NCBI RefSeq assembly: GCF_031143425.1
Contig: NC_090437.1
Location: forward strand, 843,647,978-843,711,977
Origin: Pleurodeles waltl
Taxonomy: Eukaryota > Chordata > Amphibia > Caudata > Salamandridae
Direction of reading: 5' to 3'
Length of the DNA stretch: 64,000 nucleotides
Position 1 is the stretch's first letter; the number at the start of each line of letters is the position of its first letter. Below, piece after piece: positions 12,701 to 24,340 of the stretch. The position numbers were made by a program, and so were the translations under genes. Under the pieces are notes generated by a model. That model had not been told where the DNA came from. It saw only the letters and a program-made list of their open reading frames with translations, and did no database searches.

Positions 12701-13620
12701 ATCATAAAGACTCTATCATCCCTTTTATTACTCTCTCAGCAATTTATAATCTCCCTATTCGCATGAAATCCCAATATATAATTCTTTCTACTCTAGTCCA
12801 AGAGGCCCTCAATAAACTTATACATCATAATCATTCTTCTCTTGCATCATCTCCACACCCGATTGTAACTTCTAATTATCCTAGGGCAGCTGGAATTTAT
12901 AAACTTTTAAGAACATCTGTTTCACCTAGACTCAAATCACCTATTGAGACATTGTGGGAATCAGATCTTGGTGTTGTTTGGCCAACTTCTTTATGGGATA
13001 GAATATGATATAAGATACATTCCACTGCACGCACTGCAAGCCTCACACAGACCCTATATTTTTTTTATAATAGACTTTTCTACACTCCTGTACGCCTTTA
13101 CAAATTCAAACTTGCACAAAATGACAATTGTTGGCGCTGCCACACTCAGCAGGGTACTGACATTCACATGTTTTTTTCCTGTCCATCCCTATCTACTTTT
13201 TGGTCGTCAATATGGTTTCGCATTTCAGCAATAGCGCAGATCTCCTTACCAATGTCATATGAATTACTGTTTTTGGGAGGCGTACACGATATCTGGAGTT
13301 CATTCAGGCCTCTTGGAAAATTGGTGGACCTTTTGCTTTCTATTGAAATCTCTATTATTACTTCTAACTGGAAATCTTCGGAGAACATTACTCTCAGACA
13401 GTGGTGGAATTCTGTATGTTATCATCATAGACTTGACAGCTACAGGCTTGATTCAACAGGAACTTTCTTCAAACGTCATCAGCTATGGTTGCCATTAAGT
13501 AACTATCTCTCACACACTGCGAAGGAAATGGATTTTTCTCCTCCTTTTAAAAAAATGTCAATATATTTCCTGTTTTTCTTCTTATATATACTTATTTCAT
13601 CTTACATTCGCTGTAACTAA
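9748..13620 (+). pseudogene. L1 ORF2: endonuclease and reverse transcriptase, one premature TGA
   Basis: The reading frame runs 1290 codons, the usual ORF2 size, and is broken only by TGA at 13006-13008 (codon 1087). The same frame continues beyond it with recognisable C-terminal sequence. The apurinic-type endonuclease is at residues 1-235: TWNVKGL, LLQETHL (catalytic Glu), GGDCNQIL, SDHAPV (catalytic Asp-His). The reverse transcriptase spans roughly 440-770: GKAPGPDGF, IPKKDRDASDCKNYRPISL, LDAEKAFDRVYW, GTHQGCPLSPLLF, and the catalytic FMAYADDILLF near residue 697. After the stop lies the cysteine-histidine segment CWRCHTQQGTDIHMFFSCP, the L1-type C-terminal zinc-knuckle-like region. The protein nicks target DNA and copies the LINE RNA there. 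The stop removes the last ~200 residues. Confidence 0.92.
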
Positions 13621-13870
13621 TGCCTATTGCCTCTCTCTCCACATGGCTATCACTTGATTCCCTTTTCTATCCCTAAACCTCTTCTCCCTCTCCCTCTCTT
13701 TCTTCTTTCTTTATTCAAACTTGGAGTCTTTGATACTATATTGCTGTATATGCCTAATTCATGTACATGTTTAAATATGCATTTACAAGTACAATATTCC
13801 TCATGCATATATATTCACAACTGCATATCTCTGTCCTGGCAATGTTAAGTTAATGTTCTTGTATTTGACT

Positions 13871-13897
13871 CAATAAAAAACATCTTAAAAAAAAAAA
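13871..13897 (+). terminator. L1 poly(A) signal and A-tail
   Basis: CAATAAAAAACATCTT is followed by 13 A residues and then the right copy of the target duplication. AATAAA at 13872-13877 is a standard polyadenylation hexamer. The tail marks the 3' end of the inserted cDNA. Confidence 0.85.
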
Positions 13898-14030
13898 AAG
13901 TTAAGCTTGACTGCTTTTGTGCCAAGCTACCAGACGGTTAGGCCTGTTTTTTTGTGTGACTTTTGTGGTTCTGACTGACAAAGATTGTGTTTGTTATCTG
14001 ATTAGGGTGGTCCGAACTGCCAAGCCGGGA

Positions 14031-14962
14031 CCCTGGACCGGAAACAAGGATCCTGGGACTGGTTTCGAGGTATCTTGCCTCATCAGCCAGGCTAGCTTGA
14101 ATCCAGTGGCACAGTGAGTACGTTTCTTCGTAGTTACTTTACAAGTTCTGCACTGACAATGCAGAGTGTGTCCTTGTGGTATGGGAGAGCATGCTGGGTG
14201 GGCTTGGTAGTCGGGAAGCAGACAGGGGAGACAACGCCGACACTGATGCATCAGTCACAAATTATACTGTTTTCCCTTGTGTTGTCAGGGAATGAGACCA
14301 GGCTGGAGGAACAGGCAACCCTCCTGTTAACAAATTTCTGTTAACAAAGCTTCATTTAGTTGTATGTGCTGGAGAAACATTTCAATGAAGAACCAATTCA
14401 AACTGTTCAGAAAATCATGCTCTTAATCCCTATGTATGGAGGGACATAGAAGCTTATTTACGATTTGGTGGGCTCCACTCCATTCCACCAGGTCAGCAGA
14501 AGGTTGTACCCTGCAGCCCATGGAAAATACAGCAGGCCATATTTACAGACGCCTGCCAGGGAGGTGGAGTGTCGTAGACCTCTGTGCCTTCAGAAGAGAC
14601 AATACCCCCAACAAATGTTCTTGTTTTTCAAAAATAAGCTCCAAAGTGGAAGTTTGGTTTCAAAAAACAAAATACTCTGACATGCTACTAGTTTTCTCTC
14701 AGTGTCTGTGGGACTGCCAGAGATTCCCTGGCAGTCTCAAAATGGAAAAGATTATGCCTGAACATCCATCCTAAATAGTGCAGAAGGTCTGAGGTACTTT
14801 GACTGTGGCCCAATGTCAATTGGAATATCAGTGGCAGATTCCACCGGCAAAGCCAATAGAGGCTAAGCTCTCAAAAACATGGATATTCCCCTGACTCTAA
14901 ATAGAGTGGGAGAACAATCGTGGACGACTACATAGTTCCCCCAAAATATAAGTAAGACCGAT
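14031..14962. other. No gene recognised
   Basis: Small open frames occur on both strands, but none shows family similarity or codon bias. The sequence is probably decayed repeat within the ASB5 intron. GTTAC at 14133-14137 equals the five bases before 3369, but the adjacent end is not a clean LTR end, so it is not used to define the LTR. Confidence 0.35.
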
Positions 14963-15450
14963 GGGGCAAGATGTACTAAATACTGGTCGCAAAATGTTAC
15001 AACCATTATTTTTGCGACCAATATTGAATATAGAATTTTATGAACCGACCTATGTATTACTAGGTCTGCTAATAAAATTCCGTATTGCAGTTAGTCATAA
15101 TCCGAGCTATCTTGTGAATACTAATGAAACAGGTTGCAAATTTGGACTTGTAATTGGTGGCTATCAGAGGAAGGGGAGACTACTAGGGTCAGCAGACCAC
15201 CATATCTGTGATCAACTTGAAATAACGTTTTCTTTCATTGTAGCACATTTTCCATAGATAAAATAGGACTGCCTTTATAAAAGAAAGTGTATTCTTTTTT
15301 AATATGTTTTTGAGAGTTGGCAGTGGTTCCCTGGACCACTCTCTACTTTCCAACAAAGTTTTCTTTCCTACATTCATAAAGTGATTAGCTTAACACCCCA
15401 ACTTGAAAGTCTGTAATTTTTCAATGTTTTGTGAACGGATTTCGGTTACA
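14963..15450. repeat. Degraded MITE of the GGGCCAGATGTA family (left part)
   Basis: GGGGCAAGATGTACTAAATACTGGTCGC matches the left end of the better copies at 16345 and 55903. Internal landmarks recur: a CAGACCACCATATCTGTGATC segment near 15200 and GGCAGTGGTTCCCTGGACCACT near 15320. The right terminal repeat was not found, so the right edge is approximate. Confidence 0.5.
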
Positions 15451-16344
15451 AAAGAGTGATACATCACATACTGATTATTTTGAAGAGACGCCTGCAACAT
15501 GCACCTTTCACATACTAAATCACTATCCAGTCACTATGCCGTTTTAGGAGTTGGTAAACTTTACTTGCTCCTAAAATTAGATTTGTACATTGGAAATCTA
15601 TTTTTGTAGTTGCAATTTCCATTTCAGAAAAGAGAGTTCATTTTTCAATTTTACATGTTCTTAACGTCCTTAACTTAGTGAATTACTAAGATAGTTAAGA
15701 CACAAATCACACCTCTGAAGAGGGGTTTCAAACCTAAAGTTGCTGCACAGGTATTTGATCAGATAAATCTACAATGTTTCCTATTTAACTAAAGCAGAGC
15801 AGGATGTTCAAAGCTTTTAGCTTAAATTCATCTATCGGCTAATCGAACCATCCGTAAGAGAAAGGTTCGCTGTCTTCCAGAAAATGGGGTTGTCTACACA
15901 CACTCATTAATGCTCACTCTCCTACTGTGTCACCAAGGCTGTTTCTGACAGAAAGCATGTCACTGTCACCTGTTAAAGGCCATGTGATCAATGCGATCAC
16001 CAAGCTTATTTATTTATTCCGTCTCCATGCAAGTATAATCCCTACACCCAGCTTCAGCAGTGGTAAGGGGAAGGCGTCTTCAGTTAAGGGTGTTTGATCA
16101 AAAGAGCCTATGTGGGTCCCCTTAAACGCTATTTGCGTAAGGGGAAACAAAAAAATATCTTAAAAGAGGGAAACCTTAAACTTGGTAGCTTAAATTGCCA
16201 AACAGCCTAGACATCTGTCTTTGCAGCACTTTTTCGTCACACCTTCTCCTGGCTGTATTTATTTTACCCACATCCGACAAAAAATCCAATCAGTCTTGAA
16301 ATTCTAAAATGACTCATACCCTCTATCTAATCAGTATACAATTA
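15451..16344. other. No gene recognised
   Basis: AT-rich intronic sequence without an open frame of interest. No structured RNA or repeat boundary was recognised. The last three bases (TTA, 16342-16344) are the left target duplication of the next element. Confidence 0.35.
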
Positions 16345-17066
16345 GGGCCAGATGTAGCAATTTCAGATTTTGCGATTCGGAAATTGCGAGTCGGTGCGAC
16401 TTGGAATTTCCGAATCGCAAATTCAGATGCAGAATGGTGTCTCAGACACCGTCTGCGAATAGCTATGGGGTCGCAAAGACCCACCTCATTAATATTAATG
16501 AAGTGGGTCGCATTTTGCGACGCCATAGCGATTCCCTGCACTCACAGGGATGGTGGCCTGCTGGAGACAGCAGACCTCCATGTCTGTGACTGCTTTTTAA
16601 ATAAAGCAGTTTTTTTTTATTTTTTATTACAGCCCGTTTTCCTTAAAGGAAAACGAGTTGCAATACAAAAAAAATAATGAAACCATTTGGTTTCGTTTTT
16701 TCAGAGTAGGCAGTGGTCCATTGGACCACTGCCTGCTCTGAAAAAACATTTTGGGCAACATTCACAAAGGGGAAGGGGTCCCATGGGGACCCCTTCCCTT
16801 TTGTCGAATGGGTAACCACCAGTGTGACACTGGTGGTAACTGTGAATTGCTTTGCGACCACGTTCGCGGTCACAAAGCAATTTAGCATCACGGTGCGAGT
16901 CGCAAATAGGAACCGGACACCCTTTCCTATTAGCGAGTCGCATTCACATTTTGTGAGTCGGTACAGACTCGCAAAATGTGAATGAGCATCGCAATGCGCA
17001 TTTTGCATGGCGCAAACTGCGATTTTCGCAGTTTGCACCATGCAAAATGCTACGTACATCTGGTGC
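16345..17066. repeat. MITE, GGGCCAGATGTAGCAA ends, TTA target duplication
   Basis: The left end is GGGCCAGATGTAGCAA and the right end TACATCTGGTGC is its decayed inverse. TTA flanks both sides (16342-16344 and 17067-17069). The interior is made of inverted GCGAxTCGCAAA words and a palindromic GCAGTGGTCC/GGACCACTGC centre near 16705-16740. A 3-bp TTA duplication is what PIF/Harbinger transposases make, so I infer Harbinger mobilisation. No transposase is encoded. Better-preserved kin lie at 55903-56508 and 30948-31645. Confidence 0.8.
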
Positions 17067-18909
17067 TTAATCCAAACAGTAATTGTCAAAGCCACTAGGC
17101 CTTGCCTTTGTTACCTATTAGCTTTGCCTTTTTTACCTATTGCCTTTGCCATGTTGTTAGTCACACTCCATCACATCTACAATGCTGTGCAGCGTGGCCA
17201 AAGTAAAAAAAAAAGTCTTTGAGGTACCCGTCTGCTTCGATTTGTAGGTGCACACACGACGCATGGTCGTGCTTGCAAAACCAAAATGATCAAAATGACA
17301 AGGCCTTTGTTTTTTTCTCACTGAACCAAATTAGATTAGTAACGAAAAAAAAAACGTGCAAACGCATTTTTTTAAGCAAAGTAGAGGAACCAGAAGCAAC
17401 ATAGAGAGGGTGGAGAAGGGAAGCAACAAAGTGAAGGGTGGGGGTGTAATGGTGTAACAACACATGGGAGGCAGAAGGGGCGAACAGTGAAGAAACATGG
17501 AGGAGGGTAGGGGAACTGCTGAAGCAACACTAGAGATGACGCAAAAGCAACAGGGAGGCTGGAGGAGACACAAAAGGAATGAGGGTGGAGGGAGGGAGTG
17601 AAAGCAACATGAGGTTTAGGGGAAAGGAACAGGGTAGATGTGGATTGGGGAAAGCAATAGGAAGAAGCACACAGGCAAGGGCAAGAGGGAGGAGCGGGGC
17701 AATAAAGCAGCCAGATAACAAAGAGTAACACAGAGTGCAGGGGCGAGTCTAACATCAGGGAAACAGCTCAAAAACACACACACTCTAATGAAGTGCTTCA
17801 CACAAAAGAAAAAAACATTGCATGAAAATCAAGCAATGGAAGCAGTGATGCCAGCCAATCAGAGATTGTAAAGAGGAAATGCTTCTAGGGAGGGAAAAAT
17901 ACAATAATGACAAGCTGGAACATCAATAAGAAGCAGGTAAACAAGAGTAATTATGTGCTTGGCTAGCCACAATATGCCTCGCAACAGATAACTCAGGCAC
18001 TGTCTAGTGGGATCGACATAAAAATCGACCAGCCCCACTTTGCATTTATAGCACTAGAATGCTAACTGCTAAGGGAAAAAAGCAAAGTCACAAAGCATAC
18101 AATATTTTCCATTTAAAAAACACAAAATGATATACTCTTTTTAAAAGCAGTATAACTGAATCGCCAATGCACAGTAAATCCACACAGAGCCAAATATCAT
18201 CCAATGTCAAATTTTCACACTCTGATAGCAAATGTGAGTGAGTAGGTGCTTCCACTCTGTGGCACAAGTATGTAATGGTTAGATAACCTGACAGGAGGAT
18301 GAAGCCCACAAGCTATGGATACACCCATCTGTGTTAAGAGAAAAGATGCATTTCATATTGGGCTCATCAAACCACAATGTAGCATTGCTGCACACCCTGA
18401 TTGGTTGCTTACCTATTTTAGTAAATCACTCAGCTGAAAATGTTTTTAAGAGCTAAAACCAGCTCACGTAATGCATTATTTGGTCATATGAGGCTGCAGC
18501 TGCATATACAAGATTATATAAGTGCAAATGATGCTTTAGATGCTTTGGGAGTGCCACTGCAGTGTGTGGCATGACTTGGTCTGTGACAATGCAATAAAAG
18601 GGACAGTAGGGGGATTTATGGCAGATGCTGGGCAACTGAGACACAGCACAGCAGCTCATCTCCTTTCTTCACTGTTTTTCACTTCCTGACCACACCAGTG
18701 TTGCTGGGAACAAGAATTCCTACCAGTGTTCCTCCTTTGACCTATTAGCTCACATTAGGAGCTACTGAATTTGACTCACTATGGGTAGGACTACAATACT
18801 CAACAAAGTAAAAATATCTCTAAGACAGTCCTGTCTGTTTTCTGGTCTTGACATTGACTTTGTGATCCGTGATTTATACACTGAAAGGGCAGTCAAAGGA
18901 GTATGAAGT
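17067..18909. other. No gene recognised; purine-rich stretch
   Basis: From about 17395 to 17720 the plus strand is almost wholly A and G, with repeated GGAG/GAAGCAACA words. This creates long proline- and leucine-rich open frames on the minus strand, which I treat as composition artefacts. The rest shows no coding or RNA feature. GAAGT at 18905-18909 is the left target duplication of the following solo LTR. Confidence 0.4.
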
Positions 18910-21003
18910 TCTAGGGAAGTGCCACTGTTGGCATGGTTACCTCCCCCCACACACACTTTTTGCCTAGTGTTGATGCCAACTTTGATTGAAAGTATACTGG
19001 AATCCTGCTAACCAGGCAGCCAGCAGCAGTGTTCTTATACCTTTGTTTCCACAATTGGCACCACCCTGGCACACAGTTAAGTCCCTTGTAAAAGGTACCC
19101 ATGGTACCAAGGGTCCTGTGGCCAGGGGAAGGTCTCTAGGGCTGCAGCATGTATTATGCCACCCTAGGGGATCACTCACCAAGCACATATACACTGCCTT
19201 GCAGCTTGGGTGTGTTGGTGGGGAGAAAAAGACAAAGTCGACATTGCACCCCTCTCAGGGTGCCATGCCCACAAACCACTGCCTGTGGCATAGGTAAGTC
19301 GCCCCTCTAGCAGGCCTTACAGCCCTAAGGCAGGGTGCACTATACCACAAGAGAGAGCATAGCTGCATGAGCAATATGCCCCTACAGTGTCTAAGGCCAT
19401 TCTTAGACATTGTAAGTGCAGTGTAGCAATATTGAGTATATGGTCTGGGAGTTTGCCATTACCAACTCCACAGTTCCATAATGGCTTCACTGAATACTGG
19501 GAAGTTTGGTATCAAACTTGTCAGCACAATAAACCCACACTGATGCCAGTATGGGATTTATTGAAAAATGCACACAGAGGGCTACTTAGAGATGCCCCCT
19601 GTATGTTAGGCAAACTGCTAGTGTAAGACTGACCGGTCTGTGCCAGCCGGCCACTTTCAGACAAGTTTCTGACCACATGCGGTGAGTGCCTTTGTGCACT
19701 CTGTTGTCAGAAACAATGCCTGTTCTGGGTGGAGGTGGTTCACACCTCCCCCCCTAAAGGGAAATGTAATACCTGTCTATGACCCTCAAAGGCTCATGCC
19801 TCGGATTACAGTGCCCCAGGGCACTCCAGCTAGTGGAGCTGCCCGCCCCCAGACAAAGCCCACTTTTGGCAGCAAGTCCAGTGGGAAAATTAGGGAAAAC
19901 AGGGAGACCACCCTAGCTAGGACCACCCCTAAGGTGTCCAGAGCTGAGGTGACCCCTTCCCTGCAGAATCCTCCATCTTGGTTTGGAGGACAGGGACCAA
20001 TAGGATTAGGATTGTGCACCCCTCCCCAAAGGGAGTGGCACAAAGAGGGTGTAGCCACCCTCAGGGACAGTAGCCATTGGCTACTGCCCTCTGACCCCTA
20101 AAAATGCCCCTAAATCTAGGATTTTAAGGACCTCCCTGAACCCAGCTCACCAGATTCCTGGCAACTTGACAAGAAGAAGAAAGACTGCTAAGCTGAAAGC
20201 CCCAGCAGAGAAGAAGGAAGACCACAACTGATTTGGCCCCAGTCCTACCGGCCTGTCTCTTGCTTCAAAGAACCTGCAAAAGAACAGCGACACATCCAGT
20301 GGGACCAGCGACCTCTGACAAGCTCCAGAGCACTGGCCTGCACCTAAGAAGAACTCCCACGGACAGCAGCCCTGTCTAAGAAGAAACCAACAGCTAAGGA
20401 CTCCTGAAACCCGATGCTCTGTGTGGTCCCTGCACTCAGCCTCCCCTGTGCCGCTGAGAGTGTGTGTTGGTGCCTACTTATGGCCCCTCCAGTGCTCCGT
20501 CAATCCCCCTGGTCTGCCCTTCCGAGCTGCGGGTACTTACCTGCAGGCAGGCCTGATTCCGAGTACCCCCTGTCTCCATAGGAGTCCACGTTAAATGTTC
20601 TCATCTTTGACCTCTGCACCTGGCCGGCCCCGTGATGGGTGTTTGAGGTTAACTTTAACCCCAACCGGAGGACTTCCTAAAACCCAGAGACTGAAACTGT
20701 AAGTGTTGTACTTACCTGCAAATCAAACTAACATTTCTTCCCCCAGGAAAATAGGTTTTTGCTATATAAAAAACATTGGTCTGGAGTTAAGTCATTGAGT
20801 GTGTGCTTCTTCTATTGTCTGTGTGTGTGTACAACAAATGCTTTGCACTACCCTCTGAAAAGCCTAACTGCTCAACCACGATACCACAAGAGAGAGCATT
20901 AGTATTATCTACTTTAGCCTCTGTTAAGCCTCTGGGGAACCCCTGGACTCTGTGCACACTATTTTTCATTTTGATATAGTATATACAGAGCCAGCTTCCT
21001 ACA
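18910..21003 (+). repeat. Solo gypsy-type LTR, 2.1 kb, TSD GAAGT
   Basis: The unit runs from TCTAGGGAAGTGCC (a TG-to-TC change relative to the TGTAGGAAAGTGCC start of the LTR at 45958, minus strand) to GCCAGCTTCCTACA. Identical 5-bp duplications GAAGT lie at 18905-18909 and 21004-21008. Its first ~730 bp match 45958 down to 45187 in reverse, and its last part matches 55859 to about 57200 in reverse. It therefore belongs to the same LTR family as the Gmr1-like element of copy 2. No internal region remains, as expected after LTR-LTR recombination. Open frames inside (for example 19682-20101) are non-genic. Confidence 0.88.
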
Positions 21004-21084
21004 GAAGTAGTTGGCCCCATTACCTAAAAGACAACGTGTAGTCTACCTAACACCTTTCACATCACCTCCATGCACACAACACTG

Positions 21085-22290
21085 TGGCGCCCTCAGGGGT
21101 CCATCACATCCTCTATATTAGTCAACATCTACTAAGCCCCCTCATCAAATCTGATTAAGAACAGTGACATAACCAAACTTGAGGGGGTTCCCCCTGCAAA
21201 TTCCCTGGAGCCCCCCCCACCTCTCCGGACCCAGTCAGGGGCCTGCAGCCCATGCACAGTTTTTGGGTGCTAAGGAGGGCCCCCTACACTGCGGGGGCTG
21301 CAGGGGCCTGTGTTACAGCACTGATTAAGACATACAACCTCACCTGTTTGCAAATGACACTCAAATCATTTAGAAATGGACAGCCCTGAAGACTTCTACA
21401 ATACACAACTTGATGACTGCCTCTGTGCAACAAACAAATGGATGACGACTAACCATCTAAAGCTCAATACTGCAAAGACAGAGATTATGACCTGGGGAAA
21501 ATGGGAAAACAGGCCTACCATCATATGTGCTTTGGAACTTAAAGCCCCTTCAACAACATCAAGAGAAGTTAGTAACCTAGGACTGAACATGGATTCAGAT
21601 TTTTCTTTAATACTGTATATTAACGTCAGCAAGTGTGCCACCTACACTTTGAAAACACTACATTGCATCTCCTCATACCTTGCATACCAATGTAAACTGC
21701 AAGCCATACTCACATTCATAATCTCCAAGCGGGATTCTGCCAACAGCCTATTTCTTGAAGTACCCACATTTATCATAAGCAAAATACAACTTATCCAAAA
21801 TGCTGCTGCAAGGCTTCGTCTCACCTTTCACCCAAGAGACTGCATGACTCCAGTCATCGCTCCGCTGGCTACATATAGCTAGAAGGGCAATGTTCAAGGC
21901 ACTCTGCATTGTCCACAGAGCCTCCCAAGGAAAAGGATTGCTATTCCTACAGGTTAATTTCAAGCAATAAAAACTAAATACTCCTGTACTCCAGACTTGC
22001 AGAACTTATCATCATACCAATTTACCATAGGAAATCTGCAGGAGGCACTTATTTCTCAGTACAAGCCACCAAGCTCTGGAACTACCAGCCAAAATTTAAG
22101 GCACCCAGGAACATATACATTTCTGAAGACAGTTGAAAGCACGGCTATTTCGTAGACAACTTCATTGCCCACACCCCAGCAGCAGAGCCCAGAAAACAGT
22201 TGCACTCTCAAATGCAATCATCAGCTTACAACCCATGAATGGAAATAACTCAACCAGCAAACAGCTTTCGATATGCAGATAGGCTCAGAA
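21085..22290 (+). mobile_element. L2/CR1-like LINE fragment (RT to 3' end), diverged family
   Basis: Translation gives the RT block CGAPQGSITSSILVNIY (usually GVPQGSxLSPxLFNIY) at about 21085-21135. After a 170-bp interruption come a FANDTQII box (in place of YADDTQII), WMTTNHLKLNTAKTEIMTWG, a QLIQNAAARL motif near 21790, and a LWNYQPK-like C-terminal block near 22078. These are in the order of an L2/CR1-type C-terminal half. The catalytic YADD is mutated and frames are broken, so the copy is dead. It is clearly more diverged than the LINEs at 25088 and 50774. The 3' boundary is approximate. Confidence 0.65.
21162..21323. repeat. hAT-type MITE, 162 bp, 8-bp target duplication
   Basis: The insert splits the L2-like RT. 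It begins CAGTGACATAACC and ends GTTACAGCACTG, an imperfect inverted pair starting with the CAGTG typical of hAT ends. The flanks ATTAAGAA (21154-21161) and ATTAAGAC (21324-21331) match at 7 of 8 positions, the hAT duplication size. Removing it rejoins the LINE frame region (VNIY...ANDTQ). It has no coding capacity. Confidence 0.7.
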
Positions 22291-24340
22291 GGGCGGAGCT
22301 ATGTATGGTTTGCTGTGGCATCATGTAGTTATTGTTGTATTGTGGGTCATAAAGTGTTTAATGTCTGGATAGAAAATGTTTATATGTCATGTTTTCCATT
22401 CGTATATGTTTGAATCTTATCCAGAGTTTTTGGTTCGCTTGAACACAACAGTTATGTACTTAAATGTATAATAGTCATGGCCCACAATAATATTAAGACC
22501 ATAATATGCAGCAATCAGCAGTAATGGTAACATAATTTTTAGATTTACATGAGACATCTGCTATAAGGGTTGTCCATCACTAGCACAGTACAAACAAAAA
22601 ACTAAACATCACCAAATGAACAGGAACAAAATAGCTGAAGAGAACTGTCCTGTCACATACTGCTGGACAATTCTGAGGACTGTAATATAGCCCACTACTG
22701 CAGATACCAAATATCTATGCAATCAGACCGCTTCATTGCAACTCGCAAAGATGTTCTACTAGGGGTTGATAATAAAAACGCCTATCTTAACAGATCTCGA
22801 CACTTCTCTCTCCCTTCAGCCATGGCAACTATACACAAAATCCCAGATTGGGCAACCCATTGCAGAAACCAGCTAAGCAGACTTTATCATATTAAATACT
22901 ATAAAGAAACCACCAGAGCTATTCAAAGCTAATAGCATACTGAAAAGCATAAAAATTGTGCATCTGTCTCTCACACTTCATCATCCACCACACTGCTACG
23001 CCCTGAGTCCCATAACAGGGTAACCGCACCTTGGTGATCTTCACGCACGACATGGAAAAACTTTCCACATAGGATCAAAACAAGGACAGCATCCTTCCAA
23101 CCATACATGGTGTAGCGCACTACCCATGTGGGCAAGTGCTTCAGCTCCCCACATAGAGGTAAACAATACAAAACAATACCTGTGAGGCAATTCTTAAAAT
23201 ATGTCCATTACCAATCATTGGCAGGTAGAGAATTCGTGGACCTCTGAAAACCAAATGCTATACAAAACAGAACTGCATTAACCTTTCGAAATATCTGACT
23301 GCACTGCCAGGGAAGCTTAGCCATGTGTTCCCACAGCAAAGCCGTGATCATTTCCAAACTGATGAATACAGCCACATTGTTGTAGAGACAGAGAGAAGCA
23401 TGCCTCCCACTAGATAATTGTTGCAGCACCAAGCATCAAATAACACGAAGAATAATCCATGGGTTAAAATAACAGAGGGAACACAGTTATAATGCCATTC
23501 ACTAAAGCCTTTTCCAGCAGAAGAAGTACTTTTATCCAAAGCTTAGGTGCTTGAATTAGAATGTCTTTGAAATGTCTCCTTTCGTTAGCATTTTACCAAT
23601 AACTTCGAATACACCTGTCAAATAAAAAAAAAAAACTTACTATATATAATGTGCTACATATATTCCATGTGATGGCAGACCTCCTACTTTTACTACTCTC
23701 AAATGAACTCCTTTTTGCACGGGAAGGAACGTATGAACTCACTCTTAAAGAATGAATGAAAAACTGATCTCTTTCAAGATGCTGTCCAGAAGTGAAACAA
23801 AAGCATTGCACATCACGTTCTCTGACTGACCATTTCCGGTTTGTAACGATGGTTACGGCCTCCCCACGACACGGTACAATATTGCATCATTGCTGACACC
23901 AGTGACGCTCATGTGGCTCATTAACACTGACACGAGCTCCAATAAATAGGCCAATAAATGTCTTGGTTGTTGGTGTTTCATATAACAACCTCCATGGTAT
24001 ATGATTGATCATTTCAACGACTTTCGAGGGGGCTACTGTTAATACTTTAGATATTTAGCAACAATCTTCAATTGACTTTTACGTTTATTCAGATTCCCTT
24101 AAGCAAATGTTGGTGCCAGAAAATCCTTCCTTGTACTTAGCTGTGCAAGTTGGACTGAGTCTGCACCTCAGTGCTAAATAAACACTACTACTTAAGAGCA
24201 TGAAAAGACAGAAAATTCAATCACGCTCTGCTTCCCATTGGACATTTAGAGAGCGCAACCGCCACCCTCAATGGCGGCAGCGAAAGGGTAAACCCAAACG
24301 TATGGACGAAGGGAGGGGGAGAGTAGAAGCAAACACATAC
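22291..24340. other. Unique-looking sequence, start of ASB5 intron 1
   Basis: No transposon ends or good open frames were recognised. The segment next to the exon (about 23800-24340) has near-average composition and no repeat from elsewhere in the window. The donor site of the ASB5 exon (GT, complement of 24339-24340) marks the intron boundary. ASB5 exon 2 was not seen here or further left. Confidence 0.4.

Larger units (their letters stand above)
7289..13897 (+). mobile_element. Full-length L1-type LINE (6.6 kb) with 12-bp target duplication
   Basis: The element starts with GGGGGGCGTGGCTGG, an L1-like G-rich 5' end, and ends in an A-tail after CAATAAAAAACATC. AAGTTAAGCTTG occurs directly before it (7277-7288) and directly after the tail (13898-13909): a 12-bp TSD typical of target-primed reverse transcription. 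Contents in order: ~780-bp 5' UTR, ORF1 (8072-9049), T-rich spacer (9050-9747), ORF2 (9748-13620), short 3' UTR. The single lesion found in the coding parts is a TGA at 13006-13008. Together with the perfect TSD this suggests a young insertion. The target is an older giant LTR. Confidence 0.92.
3369..14030 (+). repeat. Second large LTR-like unit, split by the L1 insertion
   Basis: TGTTAGACCTGACAACC at 3369 matches the start of the solo LTR at 61470-63641 read on the minus strand. The module at 3430-3900 and the later blocks (about 4740-5000, 6400-6660) match other giant LTRs in this window. The 3' part (7230-7288, then 13898 to about 14020) aligns with 63647-63740: CTGCATAAATACTTAACAC, AAGTTAAGCTTGACTGC, TGTGCCAAGCTACCAGACGG. 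The L1 at 7289-13897 sits inside this part. The exact right end and a convincing TSD were not found, and the unit without the L1 (about 4 kb) is longer than its relatives, so further old insertions are likely between 5000 and 6800. Confidence 0.45.

Noticed and set aside
3364..14137. GTTAC at 3364-3368 and 14133-14137 as the target duplication of the 3369 LTR
   Set aside because: The preceding end TTCTTCGTA is not a canonical LTR end, and the resulting LTR would be about 4.1 kb; a 5-bp match alone is weak.
17372..17755. Pro/Leu-rich minus-strand frames
   Set aside because: Caused by the purine-rich plus strand; several overlapping frames look alike and none has a domain.
19682..20101. 139-codon plus-strand frame
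   Set aside because: Lies inside the solo LTR 18910-21003, which is noncoding in its relatives.
1..24340. Further ASB5 exons on the minus strand
   Set aside because: No reading frame resembling the ankyrin-repeat exons was found by eye; they are expected left of the window.
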